This document shows positions 1 through 8,355 of a stretch of DNA of 64,000 nucleotides, one piece after another. Source of the DNA: Streptomyces sp. R44. Lineage in GTDB: Bacteria; Actinomycetota; Actinomycetes; Streptomycetales; Streptomycetaceae. A program made the translations under genes and the position numbers. The notes beneath the pieces were generated by a model. It did not search any database. It saw only the letters and a list, made by a program, of their open reading frames with translations, and was not told the origin of the DNA. The stretch is taken from the NCBI RefSeq assembly GCF_041053105.1, contig NZ_CP163444.1:3224001-3288000 (forward strand), read 5' to 3'. How positions within the stretch are numbered: the first letter of the stretch is position 1; each line of letters starts with the position of its first letter.

Positions 1-188
1 CGCTGTTCCGGCTCGCCGAGCAGACGAGCGTGGTGCTCCTGAACGGCGGCGGCTTCGACGGCCCCGAGTGGTCGGTCCGCGTCTCGCTCGCCAACCTCGA
101 CGACCTGGACTACCTGAAGATCGGCCACCACCTGCGGGCGATCTTCAACGACTACGCGGAGGAGTGGAAGGCCACGCGGGTCGTCTGA
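1..188 (+). CDS. C-terminal end of aspartate 4-decarboxylase / aspartate aminotransferase (partial)
   Basis: Only the last 61 codons lie in the window, read in the frame that starts at base 3 and ends at a TGA at 186-188. The peptide contains VVLLNGGGFDGPEWSVRVSL followed by a DDLDYLKIG segment. This matches what I remember of the C-terminus of the PLP-dependent bifunctional aspartate transaminase/4-decarboxylase family, where the Arg of WSVRVS binds the substrate carboxylate. The family converts aspartate to alanine and CO2, or transaminates it. The assignment rests on this short stretch, so a general class I aminotransferase remains possible. An 84-bp gap separates it from the convergent chitinase. 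Confidence 0.7.
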   Translation, partial: LFRLAEQTSVVLLNGGGFDGPEWSVRVSLANLDDLDYLKIGHHLRAIFNDYAEEWKATRVV

Positions 189-272
189 CCGGTACGAAGG
201 GGGGCGCGCCCCGGTCGGCGGTGGGGTGGAGCCGACCGGGGCGCGCGGTGTGGGGGGACACGGGGGTCCTGA

Positions 273-1784
273 TCACTTGTAGGCGCCGAAGGCCTTCGTG
301 AAGGCGAGGGGCTGCTGGAGGATCGAGGAGCAGGTGGGGTCGGCGTAGGTCACGGCGCCGGCCGCGCACTGCTTGTCGCGGGTCGAGGACCACATGGAGA
401 GCCAGCCGAGGCCCTTGGACTTCGCGAAGTCGACCAGCTGGGTGGCGTCGTCGACCTTGAAGACCTCGCTGCTGACGTCGTTGACGCCGATCATCGGGGT
501 CACCGCGACGGCCTTCCAGGCGGCCGCGTCGGAGAGGCCGAGGACGCCCTTGATCTGGGCCTGCGTCGCGGTCGCGGCCTGGATGGCGTACGTGCCCATG
601 TCGGCGCTGTACGCGGGGCCGTAGTCCATCGCCATGATGTTGACGGCGTCGACGCGGACCCCGTTCCGCCGGGCGTCGGCGATCAGGTCCACGCCGGGCT
701 GGGTGAGGCCCTCGGGCATGACGGGGAGGGTGAAGGAGACGTTCAGGCCCGGGTGGGACTTCTGGAGCTGGGCGATCGCCTGGGAGCGGCGGGTGTTGGC
801 GGCGGTGTCCGGCAGGGCCGCGCCCTCGATGTCGAAGTCGACCTTGGTGAGCTTGTACTGGTCGACGACCTTGCCGTACGCGGTGGCGAGCGCCGAGGAG
901 GTCGAGCAGTTGAGGGCCAGTTCGTGCCCGGCGGCGCCGCCGAAGGAGACGCGGACGTCACCGCCCTTGGCGCGCAGGGCGCCGATCTGGGCGGCGACCT
1001 TGTCGTTCGCGAGGTCGGTGACGCCGCCCCACAGCGGGGCGCAGGAGCCGCCGGAGGTGATGAAGGCGAGGTTGAACTCCTTCACGCCGGTGGCGTCGGC
1101 GGTCGCGAGCAGGTCGTACGCGGGGTAGAGCGAGGTGTCGACGTACGGGGCGTACCGGGCGGCCGGGGCGGGGGCACCGGTCGTGGTGGGGGCCGGGGTC
1201 GGCGTGGGGGCCGTGGTCGCCGTGGCGGTCGGCTTCGGGCTGGTGGTGGCGGTCGGCGTGGGCTTCACGGTCGCGGTGGCCGTCGGCTTCGGGGTGGCCG
1301 TCGCGGTGGGCTGCTCGGTGGGGCGGCCGCTGGGGGTGGGGGCGGGGCCTCCGGCGGAGCAGACGGCCTTGTTGATGAGGCAGTTGGCGGGGTCGCCGGC
1401 CTGCCCGGTGGCGGAGGTGACGAAGCCGACGGTGACGGACTGGCCGGGCGCCAGCTGCTTGTTCCAGCTCGCGGGCTTCACGGTGACGTGGCTGCCGGAG
1501 ACGGTGTGCTCGCCGTTCCAGAGGGAGCCGATGGTGGTGCCGGCCGGGAGGTCGAACTCCAGGGTCCAGTCGGACTGGGTGGCGGTCGTCTCGTTGGTGA
1601 CGACGTACTGGCCGGTGTAGCCGCCGGTCCAGGAGCTGGTCCGGGTGTAGGCGGCGCCGACGGCGGCGGCCTGGGCGGTGCCGGTGAGCCAGAAGGCGGC
1701 GCCGCCGACGACGGCCGCCGTGACGACCGCTCCGACGGCCTTGGTCCGGGTGCTCGTCCTGCGCCGGTGCGAAGTGCTGCCCAT
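273..1784 (-). CDS. Secreted GH18 chitinase with N-terminal CBM2 and Pro/Thr linker
   Basis: The 503-aa protein has an Arg-rich N-terminus and a hydrophobic core ending in TGTAQAA, which is a signal peptide. Next come a carbohydrate-binding module of CBM2 type (about 42-140, with WTGGYTGQYVV and SLWNGEHTVSG), a long Ala/Thr/Pro/Lys linker (about 145-205) and a GH18 barrel beginning YAPYVDTS. The catalytic acid lies in DFDIE at about 316-320. The YAPYVD start and this motif suggest the group related to Pyrococcus ChiA rather than the commoner DGIDIDWE chitinases. It should act outside the cell on chitin. The ATG at 1784 is chosen because AGAGGCAGG precedes it; an upstream in-frame start at 1856 would spoil the signal peptide. 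Confidence 0.88.
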   Translation of the reverse strand: MGSTSHRRRTSTRTKAVGAVVTAAVVGGAAFWLTGTAQAAAVGAAYTRTSSWTGGYTGQYVVTNETTATQSDWTLEFDLPAGTTIGSLWNGEHTVSGSHVTVKPASWNKQLAPGQSVTVGFVTSATGQAGDPANCLINKAVCSAGGPAPTPSGRPTEQPTATATPKPTATATVKPTPTATTSPKPTATATTAPTPTPAPTTTGAPAPAARYAPYVDTSLYPAYDLLATADATGVKEFNLAFITSGGSCAPLWGGVTDLANDKVAAQIGALRAKGGDVRVSFGGAAGHELALNCSTSSALATAYGKVVDQYKLTKVDFDIEGAALPDTAANTRRSQAIAQLQKSHPGLNVSFTLPVMPEGLTQPGVDLIADARRNGVRVDAVNIMAMDYGPAYSADMGTYAIQAATATQAQIKGVLGLSDAAAWKAVAVTPMIGVNDVSSEVFKVDDATQLVDFAKSKGLGWLSMWSSTRDKQCAAGAVTYADPTCSSILQQPLAFTKAFGAYK

Positions 1785-1939
1785 CGCGTGCCTGCCTCTG
1801 TGTGCCGGGGGTGGGAGTGGGGTGCGGCAGCACGCTAGCGAGCGGGAAACGGACAAATGCCGTGACGGGGAGCAGGGTTGGGATTCTTAGGCTCCGCTTA
1901 AGGAAGGCATCGGAACCACGAAAGGTTGGGCGCGGTGCG

Positions 1940-3313
1940 TCACGCCTTGCGGCGGCGGCCGCGGCGGCCCGCGCCCCCGCCCGTACCGGCTCCGCGTCCG
2001 CCGAGGTTGATCCAGATCCGTACCTCCGTGCCGCCGAGGACCGAGTGGCCGATGCGGACGTCGCCGCCGGTCGACTCGGCCATGCGGCGCACGATGTCGA
2101 GGCCGAGGCCGGTGGAGCCGTCGCGTCCGCTGCCGGCGCCCCGGGCGAGCGCGGCGGCGGGGTCGGCGATGCCGGGGCCCGCGTCGGAGACGAGCACGAT
2201 GACGGCGTCGTCGCCGTTGTGGACGTCGATGGAGAAGGCGGTGCCCTCGGGGGTGTGGCGGAAGACGTTGCCGAGCAGGGCGTCGAGGGCGGCGACGAGT
2301 TCGGGGCGGGCGACGGGGATGCGGACCGGGCGTTCGACGCCCGCGACCCGGACCCGGCGGCCCTCGTCCTCGGCGAGCGCCGACCAGAACCCCATCCGCT
2401 CGCGGACCACCTCGGCGGCGTCGCAGCCGGCGCCGGGTCCGGCCGCCTGGGTCTGCGGCTTCGCCTCGCGGGCGGTGCGGATGATGATGTCGACCTCGCG
2501 CTCCAGCTGCTCGACGGCCGCGCGGGTCTGCTCGGCGGCGGGTCCCGAGCCGAGGGAGGCGGCGTTGAGCCGGAGGACGGTCAGCGGGGTGCGGAGCCGG
2601 TGGGAGAGGTCGGCGGCCAGCTCGCGCTCGTTGGCGAGGAGCTGGACGACCTGGTCGGCCATCGAGTTGAAGGCGACGGCGGCCGACTTGAGTTCGGGCG
2701 GGCCCTCCTCGGGGACGCGGGCGCCGAGCCTGCCCTCGCCGAGGTCGTGGGCGGCGCCCGCGAGCCGCTGGGCGGGCTGGACCATGCGGACGCCGAGGCG
2801 GTCGGCGACGGCGACGGAGCCGACGATCAGGGCGATGCCCACGCCGGCGAGGACGAGCCAGGCGGTGGCGACGCCGTTGCTGACCTCGCCCTCGGGGACG
2901 AAGAGTTCGACGACGGCGACGTGGCCGCTGCTGAGCGCGGTGGGCTGCAGCAGGGCGAAGCCGCCGGGCACCTCGGCGATGGAGGCGCGGCCGAGGCTGC
3001 GGGTGGCGGCGAGCTCCGCCGGGTCGGCGCGCCGGGTGCCGATCTCCAGGGCGGTGCCGCCGGGTCCGTCGGCGGGCACGTGGATCGCGAGCCGGCCCGC
3101 GGCGCCGTCCTCGGTGGTGGCGACGGCCTTGTCGAGTTCGTCGCGGTCGGTGGTGATCGCGAGGACGGGGGCGAGTCCGGCCGCCCGCCGTTCGGCGTTG
3201 GAGAAGGCGCGGTCGCGGGCCATCTCCTGGACGACGAGCCCGAGGGGGACGGCGAAGGCGAAGACGACCATGGCGGTGACGGCCAGCGACACCTTGACGA
3301 GCGCCCATCTCAC
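1940..3313 (-). CDS. Two-component sensor histidine kinase (HAMP type)
   Basis: This 457-aa membrane kinase has one membrane helix near residues 8-30, an extracytoplasmic sensor of about 120 residues and a second helix near 148-170. A HAMP linker, an HisKA H-box (SHRLRTPLTVLRL) and an HATPase_c domain (N box GNVFRHTPEG, then DAGPGI and GLGLDI) follow. The tail is Arg/Gly-rich. Its ATG overlaps the stop codon of the upstream response regulator by four bases (3310-3313), so the two are translationally coupled. The signal it senses cannot be read from the sequence. Confidence 0.93.
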   Translation of the reverse strand: MRWALVKVSLAVTAMVVFAFAVPLGLVVQEMARDRAFSNAERRAAGLAPVLAITTDRDELDKAVATTEDGAAGRLAIHVPADGPGGTALEIGTRRADPAELAATRSLGRASIAEVPGGFALLQPTALSSGHVAVVELFVPEGEVSNGVATAWLVLAGVGIALIVGSVAVADRLGVRMVQPAQRLAGAAHDLGEGRLGARVPEEGPPELKSAAVAFNSMADQVVQLLANERELAADLSHRLRTPLTVLRLNAASLGSGPAAEQTRAAVEQLEREVDIIIRTAREAKPQTQAAGPGAGCDAAEVVRERMGFWSALAEDEGRRVRVAGVERPVRIPVARPELVAALDALLGNVFRHTPEGTAFSIDVHNGDDAVIVLVSDAGPGIADPAAALARGAGSGRDGSTGLGLDIVRRMAESTGGDVRIGHSVLGGTEVRIWINLGGRGAGTGGGAGRRGRRRKA

Positions 3314-4032
3314 GGCCGCGTCCCCGGTTCCCGCTCGCGGGGCGGCTCCAGCTTCACGCCCACCCCGCGCAGGGTGTGCAGATAGCGGGGCCGGGCGGCC
3401 GTTTCACCCAATTTCCGCCGCAGCCATGACAAATGTACGTCGATGGTCTGGTCGTCCCCGTACGACTGCTGCCAGACCTCGGCGAGCAGTTCCTTGCGCG
3501 GGACGACGACGCCGGGCCGCCCGGCGAGGAAGGCGAGCAGGTCGAACTCGCGCCGGGTCAGGTCCAACGGCGCACCGTCGAGCTCCGCCTGACGGCGCAG
3601 CGGGTCGACGGTGAGCCCGCCGACCCGGATGACCCGCGAGGGCGGCACCTCGCCCGCGCCGGCCCGGGAGCGGCGCAGGACGGCGGCCATCCGCGCGGAG
3701 AGGTGGTCGACGGAGAAGGGCTTCACGAGGTAGTCGTCCGCCCCCGCGTGCAGCAGCCGGACGATCTCGGCCTCGTCGTCCCGGGCGGTCGCGATGATCA
3801 CCGGGACGTCGGTGATCCCGCGCAGCATCTTGAGCGCCTCGGACCCGTCGAGATCGGGCAGACCGAGGTCCAGGATCACGACGTCGAAGCGGAAATGGGC
3901 GACCTCGCGCAGTGCCTCCAGGGCGGTGCCGACGCTCCGTACGGTGTGGGGTTCCACCGAAGACATGGTCAGCTGCCGGATGAGGGCGGAGCGCACGAAC
4001 TGGTCGTCCTCGACCACGAGCACACTTGCCAT
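3310..4032 (-). CDS. OmpR-family response regulator
   Basis: The 240-aa protein has a receiver domain (VVEDDQF acidic pair, phospho-acceptor Asp in VVILDLGLPD, Lys in YLVKPFS) and a C-terminal winged-helix DNA-binding domain (LTRREFDLLAFL, then DVHLSWLRRKLGE and YLHTLRGVGVKL). It is the partner of the kinase that follows it. A longer in-frame ORF extends upstream, but homology to receivers begins at ATG 4032, and the extension would run into the divergent gene at 4120. The 87-bp intergenic space presumably carries both promoters. Confidence 0.94.
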   Translation of the reverse strand: MASVLVVEDDQFVRSALIRQLTMSSVEPHTVRSVGTALEALREVAHFRFDVVILDLGLPDLDGSEALKMLRGITDVPVIIATARDDEAEIVRLLHAGADDYLVKPFSVDHLSARMAAVLRRSRAGAGEVPPSRVIRVGGLTVDPLRRQAELDGAPLDLTRREFDLLAFLAGRPGVVVPRKELLAEVWQQSYGDDQTIDVHLSWLRRKLGETAARPRYLHTLRGVGVKLEPPREREPGTRP

Positions 4033-4119
4033 GGCCCGCACCGTACGCCATTCGGGTGAGGCTGTGAGCAAGGTCCACCCTCCGGTACGGACCTGATCCC
4101 GGTGGTGCACTATGTCCCG

Positions 4120-4680
4120 GTGCGAAGAGGACTCGTTCACGCCCTGGCCTGGTCGCTCGCCACCGGCGCGGCGGTCACCCTGTCCTGGTGGGGAGTGCAC
4201 ACGGTGCTGTCCGGCACGGTGTACGACCCGCCGCGCGCCCTGCCCCTCCCGGCCGGCACCACCATCGGAACGCCCGCGTCCGGCGGCGACCCGCAGACCT
4301 CCTCGACCCGGCGGCCCGAGACGGCCCCGCCCACCCCTCCGAAGGCGACGCCGAGCCAGGTCCGCACGCCCCCGGCCACCCCGTCCGCGACCCCCTCGCA
4401 GCGCCCGACGCCCACGACGGAGGCGCCCCCCACGCCCCCGCGGGGCTCGGACTCGAACGTGAAGACCACCACCGTCGACGGCGGCCGGGTCACCTTCGAC
4501 CTCGGCGAGACCTCGGCCGAACTGGTCTCCGCGACGCCCGCGTCGGGCTGGCAGATGCAGGTGTGGAAGCAGCCGACCTGGATCCGGGTCACCTTCACCA
4601 AGGACGGCCGCGAACTGTCGGTCTTCTGCGTGTGGCACGACAGCGCGCCCCGCGTGGAGATCGACGACCGGCAGACCTGA
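4120..4680 (+). CDS. Membrane-anchored secreted protein of unknown function
   Basis: The protein of about 186 aa starts with RRGLVHALAWSL and one hydrophobic helix (about 8-30). A Pro/Thr/Ser-rich stretch rich in TPS and PTP (about 45-110) follows, then a small folded domain (KTTTVDGGRVTFDLGE to EIDDRQT) with two Trp-containing strands. This layout suggests a protein anchored in the membrane with its C-terminal domain outside. I do not recognise the domain. GTG 4120 is preferred because the Arg pair then precedes the helix as a normal N-terminus; GTG 4102 is also possible. It is divergent from the two-component pair, which may control it. Confidence 0.7.
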   Translation: MRRGLVHALAWSLATGAAVTLSWWGVHTVLSGTVYDPPRALPLPAGTTIGTPASGGDPQTSSTRRPETAPPTPPKATPSQVRTPPATPSATPSQRPTPTTEAPPTPPRGSDSNVKTTTVDGGRVTFDLGETSAELVSATPASGWQMQVWKQPTWIRVTFTKDGRELSVFCVWHDSAPRVEIDDRQT

Positions 4681-4689
4681 TTCCCCGGG

Positions 4690-5556
4690 TCAGCGGAAGA
4701 CGGACGCCGGCGGTACGGGTGAGGGCTTGGCGCTCGCGTCGGTGACCGGGGACGCCCCGCCGGCGAAGTCGGCGAGGGCCCGGCCGTGTTCCACGCGGCC
4801 CGGGTGCGGGTCGGTGGCGACCCGGCGGGTCAGTTCGGCCACCGGCAGTTCGCGGTCCGAGGCGAGCAGCACGGCGTTGCCGAAGCGGCGGCCGCGCAGG
4901 ACCGTCGGGTCGGCGGCGAGCGCCAGCTCGGGGAAGACGGCGGCGGCGGTGGCGATCTGGCCGCGCAGATGGGTCAGGGGCGGCCCGTCGGCGAGGTTCG
5001 CCGCGTAGAAGCCGCCGGGCCTCAGCACCCGCCGCACCTCGGTGAGGAACTCGGTGCTGGTCAGATGGGCGGGGGTGCGGGCCCCGCTGAACACGTCGGC
5101 GATGACGAGGTCGGCCCAGCCGTCCTGGACCTTGGCGAGGCCGGCGCGGGCGTCGGTGGAGCGGACCCGGATGCGGGCCCCGGCGTCGAGGGGAAGTTCA
5201 CGGCGGACGAGCTGGACCAGGGGGCCGTCGAGCTCCACGATCTGCTGGGTGGAGCGGGGCCGGGTCGCGGCGACGTACCGGGCGAGGGTGAAGGCGCCGC
5301 CGCCGAGGTGCACGACCTGGAGCGGCCGGTTCGGCGGGGCGGCGAGGTCGGCGATGTGGCCGAGGCGCCGCTGGTACTCGAAGGTGAGGTGCGCGGGGTC
5401 GTCGAGGTCGACGTGCGACTGCGGGGCGCCGTCGATGAGCAGCGTCCAGCCGCGCGGGCGCTCCCGGTCGGGTATGAGTTCGGCGAGACCGCCGTCGACG
5501 GTCTCGACGACGGAGACGGCCGCCGCCGCCCGGTCACGCTGCTTGTTCCTGGCCAC
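4690..5556 (-). CDS. Spermidine synthase-like methyltransferase-fold protein
   Basis: The 288-aa protein has the Rossmann fold of polyamine synthases. VVHLGGGAFTLARYV is the nucleotide-binding loop, QIVELDGPLV its acidic second strand, and DLVIADVFSGA corresponds to the catalytic-region strand of spermidine synthases. The family transfers an aminopropyl group from decarboxylated SAM. Many actinobacterial members like this lack the full active site and may use another substrate, so the exact reaction is open. It ends 10 bp from the convergent secreted-protein gene. Confidence 0.85.
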   Translation of the reverse strand: MARNKQRDRAAAAVSVVETVDGGLAELIPDRERPRGWTLLIDGAPQSHVDLDDPAHLTFEYQRRLGHIADLAAPPNRPLQVVHLGGGAFTLARYVAATRPRSTQQIVELDGPLVQLVRRELPLDAGARIRVRSTDARAGLAKVQDGWADLVIADVFSGARTPAHLTSTEFLTEVRRVLRPGGFYAANLADGPPLTHLRGQIATAAAVFPELALAADPTVLRGRRFGNAVLLASDRELPVAELTRRVATDPHPGRVEHGRALADFAGGASPVTDASAKPSPVPPASVFR

Positions 5557-5589
5557 GGGCCCATTATCCGGGCAAGCCGGGACAGGAGC

Positions 5590-6087
5590 TCAGTGGCAGC
5601 CGTCGGCCGCCTCGATGAGGCGCGCCGCCTCGCCGAGCGCCTCGCGCAGGACGACGGGGTCGGTGACGGGGTCGGTGTCGCCGGGGGGCAGCAGCCAGCC
5701 GGCCGGCCGGGGCGCGTCGCCCGCCGGCTCGGGGAGCTCCGGCAGCTCGGGGAGGCGCAGGCCCCGGCCCGAGGTCCTCGTACAGGCGCTGCCCGGCATG
5801 TCCCAGGCGGCGGCGGTGCCCGGCGGCACCAGGAAGCCGAGGGTGTCGCAGGTGCCGTCGTGGACGACGGGGCCGACGGCGGGGGCGGCGGCGCGGCGCA
5901 GGATGTCGACGGCCTCCAGGCCCTGGCGGACCGGGACGGTCACCAGGTCCCAGGGTCCGGCGGCGGGCCTGGGCCCGTCGGCGTCCGGGGCGACTGTGGG
6001 GCGGACGGCCTCCGGGGCGGTCAGGTGCCGCGTGGTCTCCGGGGCGGGCACGTGCCGCGTGGCCGACTGCGAACCGATCTCCGACAT
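5590..6087 (-). CDS. Conserved hypothetical protein
   Basis: The 165-aa protein has a variable Pro/Ala/Thr-rich first third and a conserved-looking middle with GPWDLVTVPVRQGLEAVD and CDTLGFLVPPGTA. It resembles the small Streptomyces proteins that share this GPWD..VP..QG segment with primase-polymerase-like proteins, so a distant relation to that family is possible. No catalytic motif can be confirmed. The start is ATG 6087, directly after GAGGAGGGG, rather than the upstream in-frame ATG at 6117. It is divergent from the TPR regulator, and the 225 bp between them must hold both promoters. Confidence 0.62.
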   Translation of the reverse strand: MSEIGSQSATRHVPAPETTRHLTAPEAVRPTVAPDADGPRPAAGPWDLVTVPVRQGLEAVDILRRAAAPAVGPVVHDGTCDTLGFLVPPGTAAAWDMPGSACTRTSGRGLRLPELPELPEPAGDAPRPAGWLLPPGDTDPVTDPVVLREALGEAARLIEAADGCH

Positions 6088-6312
6088 GGGGACCCCTCCT
6101 CGCTCCAGAGGAGACACGTTCCGTCTCTCCCTTACGGTTCAACGCCCGTGCGCGTCAACGGCTACGGCGGGATGCCGCCGCAAAGGATGGCAGTTCATGG
6201 CAGATCACAGGCGAGATATCCGATTTGTAGCCAAACTCAGCGTACGCATCCGGTCACAGCAGGTACGTTCATGCCCGCCGGACACCCGGCAGCACCAGGA
6301 GAGGGCTCGGCC

Positions 6313-7602
6313 ATGGCGATGTCACGGGCAGTTCCCAATCTCGCCTTCCGCCGGCTCCGCGGACAGCACTCGCCGGCGGAGTTCGCCGCGGCGGTCCGCC
6401 GGGCGGCGCGGGAGATCGGCGAACAGGTCGCGTGCGACGCCCGCTACATCGGGCGCGTGGAAGCGGGCGAGATCCGCTGCCCCAACTACGCGTACGAGCG
6501 GGTCTTCCTGCACATGTTCCCCGGTCTCGGCCTCTCCGACCTGGGGTTCTCCGCGCGGGAGACGGTGCGCGGCCGGCGGCAGGCCGTCCCGGCCGGGGCA
6601 GCGCCTCCCGCCGCCATCACCACCCGGAACGATGAGGAGAGCGACGTGCTGCGTCGCGCATTCATGACGAGCGGCTCCGCCACCCTGGCGGCCGCCTCGC
6701 TGGGACTCGGCGGCCCCGCCGTCGCGATCCCCTCCCCCCGCGGCACCCACCGGATCGGCGAGGCCGAGGTGCGGGCCGTCGAGGACGCCGTACGGCGGAT
6801 CCGGCTGCTCGACGACCGGCACGGCGCCGACGGGCTCTACAAGGTGGCCGCCCAGCCGCTCCGTACCGCTTACGCGCTCCTCGACACCGGCACCATGTCC
6901 CGCCGCTCCACCGAGGACCGGCTGCACGCGGGCGCGGGCGAGCTCTCCCTCTCCGTCGGCTGGCTGGCCCACGACTCGGGGCGGCACGAGGACGCGCGCT
7001 CGCACTACGCGGAGGCGCTGGCCACCGCGCGCATGGCGGGGAACGCGGCCCTGGAGGCGCACGCCTTCTGCAACACCTCGTTCCTGGCCCGGGACACCGG
7101 CCGCCACCGCGAGGCGGTCCGGGCGGCGCAGGCCGGACTGCGGGCCGCGCAGCCGCTGGACTCGGCCCGCCTCCTCTCGCTGCTGTCGCTGCGGGAGGCG
7201 GGCGCGTGGGCGGGGCTCGGCGACCGGTCCGCCTGCGAGCAGGCCCTCGGCCGCGCGCACGGCTGGTTCGACCGGGGCCCGGCCGAGGGCGACCCCGAGT
7301 GGATGTCCTTCTTCGGCGAGCCGGAGCGGGAGGCCCTGGAGGCCGGGTGCTGGGCGGCGCTCGGCGACTGGGGCCGGGCGGCCCGGCACGCACAGCGGGC
7401 GGCGGTCCTGCAGAACCCGCACTTCGCCCGCAACCTCGCCCTCTACCGGGCCCACCTCGCCAAGGCCCTGGCCCACGCCGGTCGCCCGGACGAGGCGGCG
7501 GCGGAGGCGAGGCGCGTCACGGACTCCCTCGACGGCATCGCCTCGGCCCGCATCCGCGACCTGCTCGCGGAGACGAGCCGGGTGCTGGCCGGGACGCGCT
7601 GA
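6313..7602 (+). CDS. HTH/TPR-type regulatory protein (NsdA/NsdB-like architecture)
   Basis: The protein of about 429 aa begins with a helix-turn-helix-like region (LRRLRG-type start, ending YIGRVEAGEIRCPNYAYER) that recalls Streptomyces regulators such as NsdA and NsdB. A linker containing RRAFMTSGSATLAAASLGL follows, which looks like a Tat signal but sits inside the protein. The rest is helical TPR-like repeats (about 200-420, e.g. GRHEDARSHYAEALATARM and ALGDWGRAARHAQRAAVLQ). Such proteins usually modulate development or antibiotic production. AGGAGAGGG lies 6 bp before ATG 6313, which fixes the start; ATG 6271 is an alternative. Confidence 0.78.
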   Translation: MAMSRAVPNLAFRRLRGQHSPAEFAAAVRRAAREIGEQVACDARYIGRVEAGEIRCPNYAYERVFLHMFPGLGLSDLGFSARETVRGRRQAVPAGAAPPAAITTRNDEESDVLRRAFMTSGSATLAAASLGLGGPAVAIPSPRGTHRIGEAEVRAVEDAVRRIRLLDDRHGADGLYKVAAQPLRTAYALLDTGTMSRRSTEDRLHAGAGELSLSVGWLAHDSGRHEDARSHYAEALATARMAGNAALEAHAFCNTSFLARDTGRHREAVRAAQAGLRAAQPLDSARLLSLLSLREAGAWAGLGDRSACEQALGRAHGWFDRGPAEGDPEWMSFFGEPEREALEAGCWAALGDWGRAARHAQRAAVLQNPHFARNLALYRAHLAKALAHAGRPDEAAAEARRVTDSLDGIASARIRDLLAETSRVLAGTR

Positions 7603-7615
7603 CCGCGGCGAGCGG

Positions 7616-8212
7616 CTACTGCTCCAGGTGCCCGGTGTCGTTCCAGCGCTCGATCGCCGGGGCGCCGTACGCCCAGCCGAGGACCGAGAGGCTCGTCGGG
7701 TCGAGCCGGATGCGGGAGGCGAAGGAGACGTCCTCGCCGAGCCAGCGCGCGCCGATCGACCGCAGGATGTGGCCGTGGGCGAAGACCAGGACGTCACGGT
7801 CGGCGTACCGGGCCCACTCCACGATCTCGTCGGCCCGGTCGGACAGCTGGGCGAGCGTCTCCCCCTCGGGGACGCCGTCGCGCCAGATCAGCCAGCCCGG
7901 CTGGATCTCCTGGATCTGCGCCGGGGTCAGCCCCTCGTACGCCCCGTAGTCCCACTCCATCAGCGCGTCCCAGGGCTCGGCCCTGTCCGCGAAACCGGCG
8001 AGCTCGCAGGTCTCGCTCGCCCGGACCAGCGGGCTGGTGCGCACCTCCACACCGGGCAGCCCCTGCCAGGGGCCCCGGTGGAGGCGCTCGCCGAGCAGCT
8101 TCGCGCCGCGCCGCCCCTCGTCGAGCAGGGGTATGTCGGTCCTGCCGGTGTGCCGGCCGAGAAGTGACCACTCGGTCTGGCCGTGCCGGGCGAGCAGGAT
8201 GCGCGGTGCCAT
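7616..8212 (-). CDS. Histidine phosphatase (phosphoglycerate mutase-like)
   Basis: The 198-aa protein has the RHG signature [11 protein letters not shown] at its N-terminus, the second Arg in [14 protein letters not shown] and the second catalytic His in VFAHGHILR. All residues needed for a phospho-histidine mechanism are present. The length and the [11 protein letters not shown] segment fit the broad-specificity phosphatase branch rather than glycolytic phosphoglycerate mutase. The substrate is unknown. It converges with the TPR regulator and is divergent from the PAP2 gene. Confidence 0.9.
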   Translation of the reverse strand: MAPRILLARHGQTEWSLLGRHTGRTDIPLLDEGRRGAKLLGERLHRGPWQGLPGVEVRTSPLVRASETCELAGFADRAEPWDALMEWDYGAYEGLTPAQIQEIQPGWLIWRDGVPEGETLAQLSDRADEIVEWARYADRDVLVFAHGHILRSIGARWLGEDVSFASRIRLDPTSLSVLGWAYGAPAIERWNDTGHLEQ

Positions 8213-8355
8213 GGGAAGGACGCTCCAGGGGTTCACGGGTGCGGACGTGCCTCTCCCATCATCTCCGACGTGAATCCGGGGTGACCTCCGGGCAACCCTT
8301 GGGGGCCGGGGGGCGTCCCCTCCCCCGGGGCGATCACCGACGGGGGGACCCATTC

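Noticed and set aside
753..1838. Long plus-strand ORF over the first chitinase
   Set aside because: Gly/Arg/Val-rich shadow of the chitinase with no conserved motifs; the minus-strand frame has signal peptide, CBM2 and GH18.
1802..3614. Long ORFs antisense to the histidine kinase
   Set aside because: Composition is that of high-GC shadow frames; the kinase motifs are on the minus strand.
3310..4638. Upstream extension of the response regulator to 442 aa
   Set aside because: Receiver homology starts at 4032 and the extension covers the divergent gene.
4786..6312. In-frame upstream extension of the TPR regulator
   Set aside because: It runs through two minus-strand genes; homology and a good ribosome-binding site place the start at 6313.
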